Assembly (NCBI GenBank): GCA_900765465.1
Contig: CAAFRM010000070.1
Coordinates: forward strand, 1-26,841
Direction of reading: 5' to 3'
DNA from: an uncultured Prevotella sp.
GTDB lineage: Bacteria; Bacteroidota; Bacteroidia; Bacteroidales; Bacteroidaceae
DNA length: 26,841 bases
The first letter of the stretch is position 1, and the number at the start of each line of letters is the position of its first letter. Position numbers and translations under genes: made by a program. Under the pieces are notes generated by a model, which was given only the letters and a program-made list of their open reading frames with translations, ran no database searches and had not been told where the DNA came from. Below are positions 1-8,430 of this stretch, one piece after another.

Positions 1-2
1 CT

Positions 3-443
3 TATCTGAAGTGTGAGGTTCTCGACGAGAGCAACAACGTGCTGGGTTCTCAGATTATCCAGTGTACCAAGAATGTGAACAAGAACACCGGTGCAAATAC
101 TTATGGCAGCAATAGTGGTCAGGTACGATTCACCGCTTCCCACACGGGTTACTATCACTTCCGCTTCACTCCTGTGGCAAACAGCTGGGGTGGCAGTGGT
201 TCATGGCTTGAGGTAGTGGTAGGTCATTTGAAGATTTCCATGACCAGTGCTTCCCGTTCAAGAAGCATCGATGGTGGTTGGAACGATGGCACTACGGGCA
301 TCGGACAGGTTGAGAGTGCTGAGCATATCAGCGGTCAGGAGACCAAAGTGAACTCTGGCTGGTACACGCTTCAGGGTCAGCGGGTAGAACACCCAACCAA
401 GGGTATTTATATCCATAATGGCAAGAAGGTGGTTTTGAGATAG
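3..443 (+). CDS. Secreted protein, C-terminal fragment with sorting-type tail
   Basis: This reading frame is open at the left edge, so only the last 146 residues are present and the start lies outside the window. The visible part is rich in Gly, Ser and aromatic residues in a beta-strand pattern (VRFTASHTGYYHFRF, then a Trp-Gly-Gly-Ser-Gly loop), which suits the end of a carbohydrate-binding-like beta-sandwich. The last 30 residues form the tail WYTLQGQRV...KGIYI..GKKVVLR, similar to the tails of the GH98, CE1 and 247-residue proteins in this window. The tail resembles a short type IX secretion sorting domain, which is inference. The enzyme family cannot be told from this fragment. A terminator follows 25 bases after the stop, so it ends its own transcription unit. 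Confidence 0.8.
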   Translation, partial: YLKCEVLDESNNVLGSQIIQCTKNVNKNTGANTYGSNSGQVRFTASHTGYYHFRFTPVANSWGGSGSWLEVVVGHLKISMTSASRSRSIDGGWNDGTTGIGQVESAEHISGQETKVNSGWYTLQGQRVEHPTKGIYIHNGKKVVLR

Positions 444-467
444 AATATTAAGTGAGACTTCCATGAT

Positions 468-524
468 ACATCAATGAGACTTCCCGGCACTAAAACCGAG
501 ACGTTTCATTGATGTTGTTTTTTT
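468..524 (+). terminator. Rho-independent terminator after the first gene
   Basis: A 13-bp stem pairs 468-480 with 503-515, with one G-U pair and a 22-base loop. It is followed by a run of seven T at 518-524. It separates the truncated gene from the DUF1680 enzyme. Confidence 0.8.
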
Positions 525-591
525 GTGTATATCAAGTATTTAAATCATATTATGACGCACCCTCTTCTTATGTGTTACCTCATTTAAACTA

Positions 592-638
592 TTTGAAACA
601 TGTGAAAAAGTAGAATTCTGTTTTTTGGCTTAACTTTG
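592..638 (+). promoter_or_regulatory. Promoter of the DUF1680 enzyme with shared activator box
   Basis: The Bacteroidetes -7 box TAACTTTG lies at 631-638, which predicts a transcript start near 645 and a leader of about 32 bases. There is no TTTG -33 box at the usual 19-21 base spacing, as expected for an activator-dependent promoter. TTTGAAACAT at 592-601, followed by an A-run at 605-609, begins exactly 39 bp upstream of the -7 box. The same arrangement occurs before the first susC and before GH97. Confidence 0.7.
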
Positions 639-676
639 CATCCACAAATAACAATTTAATCAACTGACATCAAATT

Positions 677-3061
677 ATGAAGAAACAACTGATGATTGCT
701 CTGCTGAGTATTGCGCCTGCTTTGGGTGTTGTGGCGCAAGATAAACTTTATAAGGATGAGTTCCCGCTGGGCGACATCACCCTTCTGGACGGACCATTGA
801 AGCATGCTCGCGACTTGAACGTGCAGGTGCTCCTGAAATATGATTGCGACCGCATGCTTGCCCCTTATCGCAAGGAGGCAGGCTTGCAGCCTCGCAAACC
901 TTCTTATCCCAACTGGGATGGACTGGACGGACATGTGGGCGGACATTATCTGTCGGCCCTTGCCATCAATGCGGCCACAGGCAATGAGGAGTGCCGCAAG
1001 CGCATGGAATATATGATATCCGAACTCCAGCTGGTGCTTGATGCCAACAATCAGCGTCCTGAAGCCTGGTGTCATAACTATATAGGTGGTGTTCCGAATA
1101 GTGCCAAGATGTGGACAGCTTTCAGTAAGGGTGATTTCGGACCTTACTTCGGAACATGGGCACCTTTCTATAATATTCATAAGATGTATGCAGGTCTTCG
1201 TGATGCATGGCTCTATTGCGGAAATGAACAGGCAAAGAATCTCTTTCTGAAGTTCTGCGATTGGGCTGTGGACATTACGCGTGATCTGGACGACGAACAG
1301 ATGGAGAAAATGCTCGGCAACGAGCATGGAGGCATGAACGAGGTGCTTGCTGATGCATACGCCATTACCGGAGAGCAGAAATATCTGGATTGTGCCCGCC
1401 GCTTCTCCCACAGAATGTTGCTTGTTCCTCTGGAAAACGGTAAGGACTGCCTTGACAATATGCATGCCAATACGCAGATTCCGAAGGTTATCGGCTATCA
1501 GCGCATCGCTGAGTTGGCTCATGATGTGCAATATCACAATGCCAGCGAGTATTTCTGGGAAATTGTGACACGTCAGCGTTCGCTGGCTTTGGGAGGTAAC
1601 AGCAGGCGTGAGCACTTTCCGACTAAGGAAAATTGCATCGACTATATCAACGACATCGATGGACCGGAGTCTTGCAATACTTATAATATGCTGAAGCTTA
1701 CCGAGGATTTGAACCGAGTAAAGCCTAATGGCATGTATGGCGACTTTTACGAGACTGCGATGTTCAACCATATCCTCTCTGCCCAGCATCCGCAACATGG
1801 CGGCTATGTCTATTTCACTCCCGCCCGTCCTCGCCATTACCGCAACTATTCTGCCCCTAATGAGGCGATGTGGTGCTGCGTGGGAACAGGAATGGAAAAC
1901 CACGGAAAGTATGGACAGTTTGTCTGGACGCACGAAAAGGGTGTGAAGGCGGAGAACGATGCCCTGTACGTGAATCTCTTCGTGGCATCCGAGTTGAATT
2001 GGAAGGATAGAAAAATGGTGATTCGTCAGCAGACCGCCTTCCCGTATGCTGAGACATCAGTTGTAGAAGTAGCCAAGGGTAAGGGAACTTTCATCCTGAA
2101 AGTCCGCAAGCCATCCTGGTGTGGTAACTTCACCGTGACGGGTGTAGGTTTTGATGTCGACAGCTATGAGGAGAATGGATTTGTCTGCATCAAGCGCAAA
2201 TGGAAGAAGGGTGACCAGGTAAAGATTTCGATGCCTATGCACGCTTATATCAAACCGATGATCAATGTGCCTCAGTATGTGGCAATCATGTATGGTCCTA
2301 TCCTGCTCGGCATGAAGACCGGTAAGGAGGATATGCGTAGACTCATTGCCGATGACAGCCGTTTCGGACAGTATGCCAGTGGAAAGAAACTGGCTCTTGA
2401 CAAGGCTCCTATTCTGTTGCCGAAACATCTCGACGACATTGCCAAAGACCTGAAGCCAATTCCTGGCAAGCCATTGCACTTTAAGCTTGCCACCCACATG
2501 GAGAATGCCATCGAAGGCGAGTTGCAGCCGTTCTTCGAAATTCACGATTCTCGATATATGATGTACTGGTTAGCACTCGGCGAGAATGAGTACAAGGCTT
2601 ATATGCAGAAGTTGGCTGATGAGGAAAATGCCCGTCAGGCTTTGGAGGCTAGAACTGTGGATAAGGTGAGCCCTGGAGAACAACAGCCGGAGACTGACCA
2701 TCGTATGGAGACCGATAATTCGGACAAGGGTAATACAGAGGGTATCTTCTTCCGTGATGCAAGGGATGGTCATTATTTCAGCTATCTGATGCAGACCAAG
2801 GGAGAGACTAACCTTAGTCTCCAGCTCAAGTTCTGGGGTCAGGATGAATGGCGCACCAGTGAGTTTGACATCTATATCGACAACCATCTTCTCACGAGTG
2901 TAAACAATAGCCATCGTTGGCGCACCACTCAGTTTAAGACCGTTGATTATGCCATTCCTTCTGAGTTTGTTAAGGGCAAGAAGGAAGTAAGAGTGAAGTT
3001 TGTAGCTCACAAGGGCAAGCAGGTAGGACAGATTTATGGTGTGAGACTTGTGAAGAATTAA
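677..3061 (+). CDS. DUF1680 beta-L-arabinofuranosidase (GH127/GH146-like)
   Basis: A 794-residue exported enzyme expected to release L-arabinofuranose from side chains. Residues 1-20 are a signal peptide (cleavage likely A20/Q21) with no lipobox, so it is probably periplasmic. The catalytic (alpha/alpha)6 region spans roughly 25-430 and contains the GGHYLSALA motif at 88-96. E331 and C333 (GPESCNTYNML) and C400-C401 (MWCCVGTGMENHG) match the Glu/three-Cys zinc site of the GH127 enzyme HypBA1, where one Cys is the nucleophile. A beta-sandwich follows, then a C-terminal domain of the kind found in long Bacteroidetes DUF1680 enzymes (roughly 690-794). The size and second half favour GH146 over short GH127 enzymes. 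It is a single-gene unit with its own promoter and terminator. The exact linkage cut is not visible in the sequence. Confidence 0.9.
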   Translation: MKKQLMIALLSIAPALGVVAQDKLYKDEFPLGDITLLDGPLKHARDLNVQVLLKYDCDRMLAPYRKEAGLQPRKPSYPNWDGLDGHVGGHYLSALAINAATGNEECRKRMEYMISELQLVLDANNQRPEAWCHNYIGGVPNSAKMWTAFSKGDFGPYFGTWAPFYNIHKMYAGLRDAWLYCGNEQAKNLFLKFCDWAVDITRDLDDEQMEKMLGNEHGGMNEVLADAYAITGEQKYLDCARRFSHRMLLVPLENGKDCLDNMHANTQIPKVIGYQRIAELAHDVQYHNASEYFWEIVTRQRSLALGGNSRREHFPTKENCIDYINDIDGPESCNTYNMLKLTEDLNRVKPNGMYGDFYETAMFNHILSAQHPQHGGYVYFTPARPRHYRNYSAPNEAMWCCVGTGMENHGKYGQFVWTHEKGVKAENDALYVNLFVASELNWKDRKMVIRQQTAFPYAETSVVEVAKGKGTFILKVRKPSWCGNFTVTGVGFDVDSYEENGFVCIKRKWKKGDQVKISMPMHAYIKPMINVPQYVAIMYGPILLGMKTGKEDMRRLIADDSRFGQYASGKKLALDKAPILLPKHLDDIAKDLKPIPGKPLHFKLATHMENAIEGELQPFFEIHDSRYMMYWLALGENEYKAYMQKLADEENARQALEARTVDKVSPGEQQPETDHRMETDNSDKGNTEGIFFRDARDGHYFSYLMQTKGETNLSLQLKFWGQDEWRTSEFDIYIDNHLLTSVNNSHRWRTTQFKTVDYAIPSEFVKGKKEVRVKFVAHKGKQVGQIYGVRLVKN

Positions 3062-3161
3062 TTGGTGAATTTATTTTTAGATTTATGCTTTTATATAAAG
3101 AAAACAGTTCATATTGATGAATGACAAGATTGTTGTGAAACAAGTTTTAATTGTTTACGAG

Positions 3162-3192
3162 AATGGTGCATAGTGATATGCGCCATTTTTTT
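3162..3192 (+). terminator. Rho-independent terminator after the DUF1680 enzyme
   Basis: A 10-bp stem pairs 3162-3171 with 3178-3187, with one G-U pair and a 6-base loop. It runs straight into seven T at 3186-3192. Confidence 0.8.
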
Positions 3193-3275
3193 GTGACGTT
3201 ATATCTCTTTTTCTTCTTTATCATAAAATGCAGGAAATGTGACAGTTACAGTGTGTTGTAACAAAAGTGAAAACA

Positions 3276-3322
3276 TTTGGAACATCAAGAAAACACGTTC
3301 TCGTGACAGTTTTCTACCTTTG
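3276..3322 (+). promoter_or_regulatory. Promoter of the susC/susD operon with shared activator box
   Basis: The -7 box TACCTTTG lies at 3315-3322, and TTTGGAACAT at 3276-3285 begins exactly 39 bp upstream, followed by an A-run at 3290-3293. No -33 TTTG is present at standard spacing. A weaker inverted repeat (3288-3294 with 3309-3315, AGAAAAC/GTTTTCT) lies between the box and the -7 element. Confidence 0.7.
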
Positions 3323-3385
3323 CAGCCGTGTTCTTTAACAAGAAGTAATAACACCTAGAAACAAACTTAATTAAAATGATACAAC

Positions 3386-6300
3386 ATGATTGAACAAGTG
3401 TTTACATTTAAACGGACAGCAGCTCTATGCCTCGTGGGAGCCTTCTGCAGCTTGAACGCACAAGCCCAGAAGATTACCGTGAAGGGTAGTATTGTTGACG
3501 GCACAGGAGAGCCTCTGATTGGTGCTACTGTGAAAGTGAAGGGAAATGCAACTACGGGTGTCATTTCGGATATGGATGGAAATTTCCAGATTTCTGTGCC
3601 TTCAGAAAATTCATCCCTTGTCATTACCTACATCGGTATGGATTCGCAGACTGTTAAAGTAGGTAAGAAAAGACAGTTTAAGATTACCTTGACCGATGAC
3701 AATACCTTGGGCGAGGTAGTAGTGGTTGGTTATGGTCAGCAGAAGAAAGCCTCTGTAGTCGGTTCTATTGCCCAGACAGATGCGAAAACCTTGAATCGTC
3801 ATGCCGGAGTTTCATCTTTGGGTCAGGCACTGACGGGTAATCTTCCTGGTGTCGTTACCTTTTCTTCTACAGGTATGCCAGGTGAGGAAGATCCTAAGAT
3901 CGTAATCCGTACCCAGACTTCTATCAACGGTTCCAACGACCCTCTCGTTCTCGTGGATGGTGTGGAGCGTGCCATGAACACCGTTGACCTTTCTTCAGTA
4001 GAGAGCATTTCCGTATTGAAGGATGCTTCTGCCACTGCCGTTTATGGTGTGAAGGGTGGTAATGGTGTCATCCTCATTACTACCAAGCGTGGTAAGGAAG
4101 GTAAGGCTGCCGTACACGTGAAGGCGAATGCTACCATGAAGGTGGTTTCCAAGTTGCCAGAGAAGTATGATTCTTATGATACTTTCCGACTTCTGAATAG
4201 AGTGGTAGAGCGCGAGCTGAACATCAACGACGAAAAATCCTGGGGTTCCTACAAGCCTATGGCCATCATCGACAAGTATCGTAATCCTGCCAATGCTGAA
4301 GAATGGGACCGATATCCTAACGTTGACTGGCAGAAGGAACTGTTCAACAACACAGCTATGTCTTACAATGCCAGCGTGGATGTTTCGGGAGGTACCAAAC
4401 TCGTGAAGTATTTTGCAGCAGTAGACTTTGCTCATGAGGGTGATTTGTTCAAGGACTTCACCAGCGGTCGTGGCTATCAGGCTGGTTTCGGCTATAACCG
4501 TATTAACATGCGTGCCAACCTGGACTTCAACCTGACCAAGACCACTCAGTTCTCTACCAACCTTTTCGGTAGTAACGGTGTTCGTCATTTCCCTTGGGAT
4601 AAGGCGAGTGATTCCAGTGCTTATTGGGCTTCTGTCTATCATGCAGCTCCAGATGCGATGCGTCCTATTTATTCAGACGGTACTTATGGATATTATGGTC
4701 CACGTAAGGCCGACTGTCCTAACTCTGTGATGAGCCTTGCCCGAAGCGGTGTGGAGAATCGTACCAATACACAGATTACCACCGACTTTATTCTTACCCA
4801 GAAACTCGATTTCCTGACCAAGGGTCTGAAGTTTGTTGCCAAGGTTTCTCTTGACAATACAATGGTAGAGGAGAAGCGTGGTATCAGCGACCAGTATATG
4901 GATCCGCAGATGAAGTGGATTAACCCTGATGATGGCTCAGTTTCCTATGACCAGAGCGAGGATTACCATGAGTCGGTGGCTTGGACCATCAATGGTGGTA
5001 AGGTAAATACGAATGCTACTTATCGCCGTCTCTACTATCTGGCTCAGCTCGACTGGAACCGCAAGTTCGGCAATCATGAAGTGGGCGCAATGGGTGTATT
5101 CAACCGCAACGAATATGCCTTCGGTTCTTCTTTCAGGCATTACCGTGAAGACTGGGTATTCCGTGCCACATACAACTATGCGATGCGCTACATGCTCGAG
5201 TTGAACGGATGCTACAACGGTTCTGAGAAGTTTGGTCCCGACTATCGCTTCAAGTTCTTCCCATCAGCTTCTCTCGGCTGGACTATCACCGAGGAGCCAT
5301 TCATGAAGAACATCAAGAAATATGTAGATATGTTTAAGGTGCGTGCATCCTGGGGTCGCATCGGTGATGATTCTACCGGAGGTTCTTATCTCTATTCCGA
5401 CCAGTATTCCTATGGTGGTAAGACCTATCTGGGTGGTGATAACACTTATGATTCACCTTATACTATATATCGTCTTACCCGCATCGGAAACCCTAACGTG
5501 CGTTGGGAGACATCTGAGAAGCGCAACCTGGGTTTCGACTTCGGATTCCTGGGCGGATTGCTTACCGGTTCGCTGGATGTGTTTAACGACAAGCGTACCG
5601 ATGTGCTCTTAACCACCCGTTCCATCCCTTCTTACTATGGTATGAGCTACACGGTTGCCAATGCTGGTTCGGTGGATGCCAAGGGTTACGAGTTGAGTCT
5701 GAAGGTGAACAAGGCATGGAACAAGAATCTGCGTACATGGGCAAACTTCAATATGACCCATGCTACCAACGAGATTAAGTTTGCTGATGATCCAAAGCTT
5801 CAGGCAAGTTATCTGAACAAGGCGGGTTATGCCATCGGTCAGAACCACAGTTACATTGATCATGGTTTTATCCGCAACTGGGATGATCTCTTTGCCGTAC
5901 CAACTTTTGGTAGCCATGATTCTGAGAAATATACGGGTGATGCCATCATTTCCGACTTCAATGCAGATGGTCAGATTACAGCAGATGACATGGCTCCTTA
6001 TCAGTACACCTCTATTCCTGAGAATACCTTCAGTACAACCTTGGGAGCAGAGTGGAAGGGTCTGAGTGTAACGGTACAGTTCTATGGTGTAACCAATGTT
6101 ACCCGCGAGGTGAACTTCCCAACCTTTGAGCGTGAAACCCACATTGCCTTCAAGGAGGGTTCTTACTTTTCTGCAGCCAATCCGAGCGGCGAGTTGTCTT
6201 TGCCACGTTGGACCTCAGTGGCAGATGAGGGAAATGCCGGTACCCGTTACTTCTATGACGGTGCTTTCCTGCGCCTGAAGAATGCCGAGATAGCTTATAC

Positions 6301-6484
6301 CTTCAGGGGTGCTTGGGTGAAGCAAATGCACTTGAATTCACTCCGTGTATATCTGAATGGCGACAACTTGCTCCTCTGGACCAACATGCCGGATGACCGC
6401 GAGAACAACTTTAGCGGCAATGCTTCTGTAGGTGCTTACCCAACAGTACGCAGATTTAACTTAGGTTTCGACCTGACATTTTAA
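3386..6484 (+). CDS. SusC-like TonB-dependent glycan transporter 1
   Basis: A 1032-residue outer-membrane beta-barrel expected to import xylan-type oligosaccharides with energy from TonB. After a signal peptide (about 1-28, cut near AQAQ) comes a carboxypeptidase-D-regulatory-like domain (about 29-105), then the TonB-box-like EVVVVGYG at 110-117. The plug domain includes the DPLVLVDGVERAM segment and the GVKGGNGVILITTKRGK motif. The barrel fills the rest and ends in an aromatic strand (NLGFDLTF). An EF-hand-like loop beginning at D857 (DFNADGQITADD) is usual in this family. The ATG at 3376 is blocked by an in-frame stop, so 3386 is the start. It is the first gene of the operon, 13 bases before its SusD partner. 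It corresponds in position to XusA of Prevotella xylan loci. Confidence 0.95.
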   Translation: MIEQVFTFKRTAALCLVGAFCSLNAQAQKITVKGSIVDGTGEPLIGATVKVKGNATTGVISDMDGNFQISVPSENSSLVITYIGMDSQTVKVGKKRQFKITLTDDNTLGEVVVVGYGQQKKASVVGSIAQTDAKTLNRHAGVSSLGQALTGNLPGVVTFSSTGMPGEEDPKIVIRTQTSINGSNDPLVLVDGVERAMNTVDLSSVESISVLKDASATAVYGVKGGNGVILITTKRGKEGKAAVHVKANATMKVVSKLPEKYDSYDTFRLLNRVVERELNINDEKSWGSYKPMAIIDKYRNPANAEEWDRYPNVDWQKELFNNTAMSYNASVDVSGGTKLVKYFAAVDFAHEGDLFKDFTSGRGYQAGFGYNRINMRANLDFNLTKTTQFSTNLFGSNGVRHFPWDKASDSSAYWASVYHAAPDAMRPIYSDGTYGYYGPRKADCPNSVMSLARSGVENRTNTQITTDFILTQKLDFLTKGLKFVAKVSLDNTMVEEKRGISDQYMDPQMKWINPDDGSVSYDQSEDYHESVAWTINGGKVNTNATYRRLYYLAQLDWNRKFGNHEVGAMGVFNRNEYAFGSSFRHYREDWVFRATYNYAMRYMLELNGCYNGSEKFGPDYRFKFFPSASLGWTITEEPFMKNIKKYVDMFKVRASWGRIGDDSTGGSYLYSDQYSYGGKTYLGGDNTYDSPYTIYRLTRIGNPNVRWETSEKRNLGFDFGFLGGLLTGSLDVFNDKRTDVLLTTRSIPSYYGMSYTVANAGSVDAKGYELSLKVNKAWNKNLRTWANFNMTHATNEIKFADDPKLQASYLNKAGYAIGQNHSYIDHGFIRNWDDLFAVPTFGSHDSEKYTGDAIISDFNADGQITADDMAPYQYTSIPENTFSTTLGAEWKGLSVTVQFYGVTNVTREVNFPTFERETHIAFKEGSYFSAANPSGELSLPRWTSVADEGNAGTRYFYDGAFLRLKNAEIAYTFRGAWVKQMHLNSLRVYLNGDNLLLWTNMPDDRENNFSGNASVGAYPTVRRFNLGFDLTF

Positions 6485-6497
6485 ATGAATCGTAAAT

Positions 6498-8408
6498 ATG
6501 AAAAAGTTTAATAAAATATATACATTGCTGTTTGCGGCAGCCCTGTCTCTCTCTTCAGTATCATGTACTGATTACCTTGACAAGGCACCGGGCAGTGATA
6601 TTGCCCCAACGGAGCCATATAAGAATTATACCAACTTTCAGGGTTTCTTGGAGCAGTGCTACAATGACATCCCTGGTCTTGCCTCAACATCCTGGTATCA
6701 TGGCTGCTGGAACTATGGTGAGGATGAATACTGGCAACCATCAGAGGTCCGTATGCTCACTAATGCCATCGACCAGGGAAATTATTGGGCATGGGACGAG
6801 GTGCAGTATTCCCCATTCCATTCGGGCATCGACCTGAACGCCGGTAATGATGTGAACCGCGATTCCAAGGGTCGCCTCTGGGGTATGTGCTGGCAGGGAA
6901 TCTATGCCACCAACCTGGGCTTGGAAAATCTGGGTAATCTGGTAGATGCTACCCAGGAAGAGAAGAACCTGATTGCAGGTCAGCTCTATTTCTTCCGTGC
7001 ATTCTTCCACTTCCAGATTATGCAGTATTGGGGCGGTATTCCATATATCGACTTCCTGATTCCATCTGATGCCGTGTTCAACTATCCGCGCCTCACCTAT
7101 CAGGCATGTGCCGACAAGGCTGCCGAAGACTTCAAGAAGGCTGTTGAACTGCTGCCTGTAGATTGGGATAAGACTACCGTGGGTAAGCAGACAGTGGGCA
7201 AGAACAAGTTCCGTCCTAACAAGATAGCTGCTCTCTGCTTCCTGGGTAAGAATTATCTGTGGGCTGGTTCGCCGCTGATGAATGAGGTAAGTAAGGAGAA
7301 TCCTGACTTTAAGAATGTTAACGGATATAATAAGGAGTATTGCCAGAAGGCTGCTGAGGCTTTCGGCGAGGCTTTGAAGATTAACAAGGAAACAGGACTT
7401 TACCAGTTGTCTTCTTATGATAATTACATGAACATCTTCTATACCTATGATCAGGGAACCAAGATTCCAGGTGAGAAGGAGGCTATCTTCTACGAGAATT
7501 CAAGTAACACCAACTGGGTTTGGAATCAGGTGACAGACTATCGTCCTACCTGCCTTATTGCAGGTGGTATCAAGGTTTATCCTACAGCCAACTATGTGGA
7601 TTACTTCGGAATGGCAAACGGTAAGCCTATCAAGGACATCACGAAGAAGGATGCCGACAGCGGCTATGATCCGGAATATCCGTTCAAAAACCGTGACCCT
7701 CGCTTCTACGACCTCTTCATCTACGATGGTGTGAAGTGTGTGAAGAGTGCAGGAAAGGATGAAGATGTGCAGTATGCTTCTCTTTATACGGGAGGAAAGT
7801 ATCGTAAGGCAACACCTTCCAAGGACTGCTTTACGGGATATTGCCTGAAGAAGTTCTGTGATCCATATCGTAATCGATTTGATGACGGTGGTGAGCGTTC
7901 TAAGATGATACGTGTGCTCTTGAGTATGATTCGTCTGGCAGATGTTTATCTGATGTATTCCGAGTCTGTGGCTCAGGGCTATGGTTACAAGGAATCAAGC
8001 CAGGCATTCAAGCTGAGTGCCGTGGATGCCGTGAACATCGTCCGCAACCGTGCGCATGTGGATAATATTGCTGATGAGTATCTTACCAATCTGGATGGCT
8101 TCATGAGCGAGCTTCGCCGTGAGCGTGCCGTAGAGTTGGCTTTCGAGGGACACCGTTTCACCGACCTTCGCCGCTGGCTCCTGATAGACAAGGCTCCTTA
8201 CACCCAGAAGATGGCTGTTTACTTCGACCGTGCAGCCGACCAAAAGGATGTTGACCGCTACGACGATCCAAAGAAAAATCACGTGCTCAACCTGAAGGAG
8301 GAGCCATTGATTACCCGTAAGTTTACTTCAAAGCATTACTGGTTCCCATTCCTGAGAAAGGATGTAAAGATGTATCCTGAGTTCTCTCAGAACCCTGGTT
8401 GGGAATAA
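6498..8408 (+). CDS. SusD-like surface glycan-binding lipoprotein 1
   Basis: A 636-residue SusD/RagB-family lipoprotein, the lid and binding partner of the preceding SusC-like transporter. The signal peptide ends in the lipobox VSC with C23 as the lipidated residue. Aspartates at 25 and 28, close after the Cys, fit surface export in Bacteroidetes. The helical TPR-like fold is followed by the family signature RRERAVELAFEGHRFTDLRRW near the C-terminus, and it ends NPGW as SusD proteins often do. Many Trp and Tyr residues in the first 130 residues could form the sugar platform, but specific binding residues cannot be assigned. It is cotranscribed with the SusC genes on both sides (gaps of 13 and 22 bases). 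Confidence 0.95.
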   Translation: MKKFNKIYTLLFAAALSLSSVSCTDYLDKAPGSDIAPTEPYKNYTNFQGFLEQCYNDIPGLASTSWYHGCWNYGEDEYWQPSEVRMLTNAIDQGNYWAWDEVQYSPFHSGIDLNAGNDVNRDSKGRLWGMCWQGIYATNLGLENLGNLVDATQEEKNLIAGQLYFFRAFFHFQIMQYWGGIPYIDFLIPSDAVFNYPRLTYQACADKAAEDFKKAVELLPVDWDKTTVGKQTVGKNKFRPNKIAALCFLGKNYLWAGSPLMNEVSKENPDFKNVNGYNKEYCQKAAEAFGEALKINKETGLYQLSSYDNYMNIFYTYDQGTKIPGEKEAIFYENSSNTNWVWNQVTDYRPTCLIAGGIKVYPTANYVDYFGMANGKPIKDITKKDADSGYDPEYPFKNRDPRFYDLFIYDGVKCVKSAGKDEDVQYASLYTGGKYRKATPSKDCFTGYCLKKFCDPYRNRFDDGGERSKMIRVLLSMIRLADVYLMYSESVAQGYGYKESSQAFKLSAVDAVNIVRNRAHVDNIADEYLTNLDGFMSELRRERAVELAFEGHRFTDLRRWLLIDKAPYTQKMAVYFDRAADQKDVDRYDDPKKNHVLNLKEEPLITRKFTSKHYWFPFLRKDVKMYPEFSQNPGWE

Positions 8409-8430
8409 TTAAACAATTCGAGAATTTATT

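Larger units (their letters stand above)
3062..3385. other. Intergenic region between the DUF1680 gene and susC
   Basis: This 324-base gap holds no gene that I can support. It contains the terminator of the upstream gene (3162-3192), a palindrome GTTACA-N6-TGTAAC at 3245-3262, the susC promoter (3276-3322) and a leader of about 58 bases. The 9-mer GTGACAGTT occurs twice, at 3239-3247 and 3303-3311. Confidence 0.7.

Noticed and set aside
656..1933. 425-codon open frame on the minus strand
   Set aside because: It lies wholly opposite the DUF1680 enzyme, has no recognisable domain, and fits the antisense frames produced by strong codon bias in this genome.
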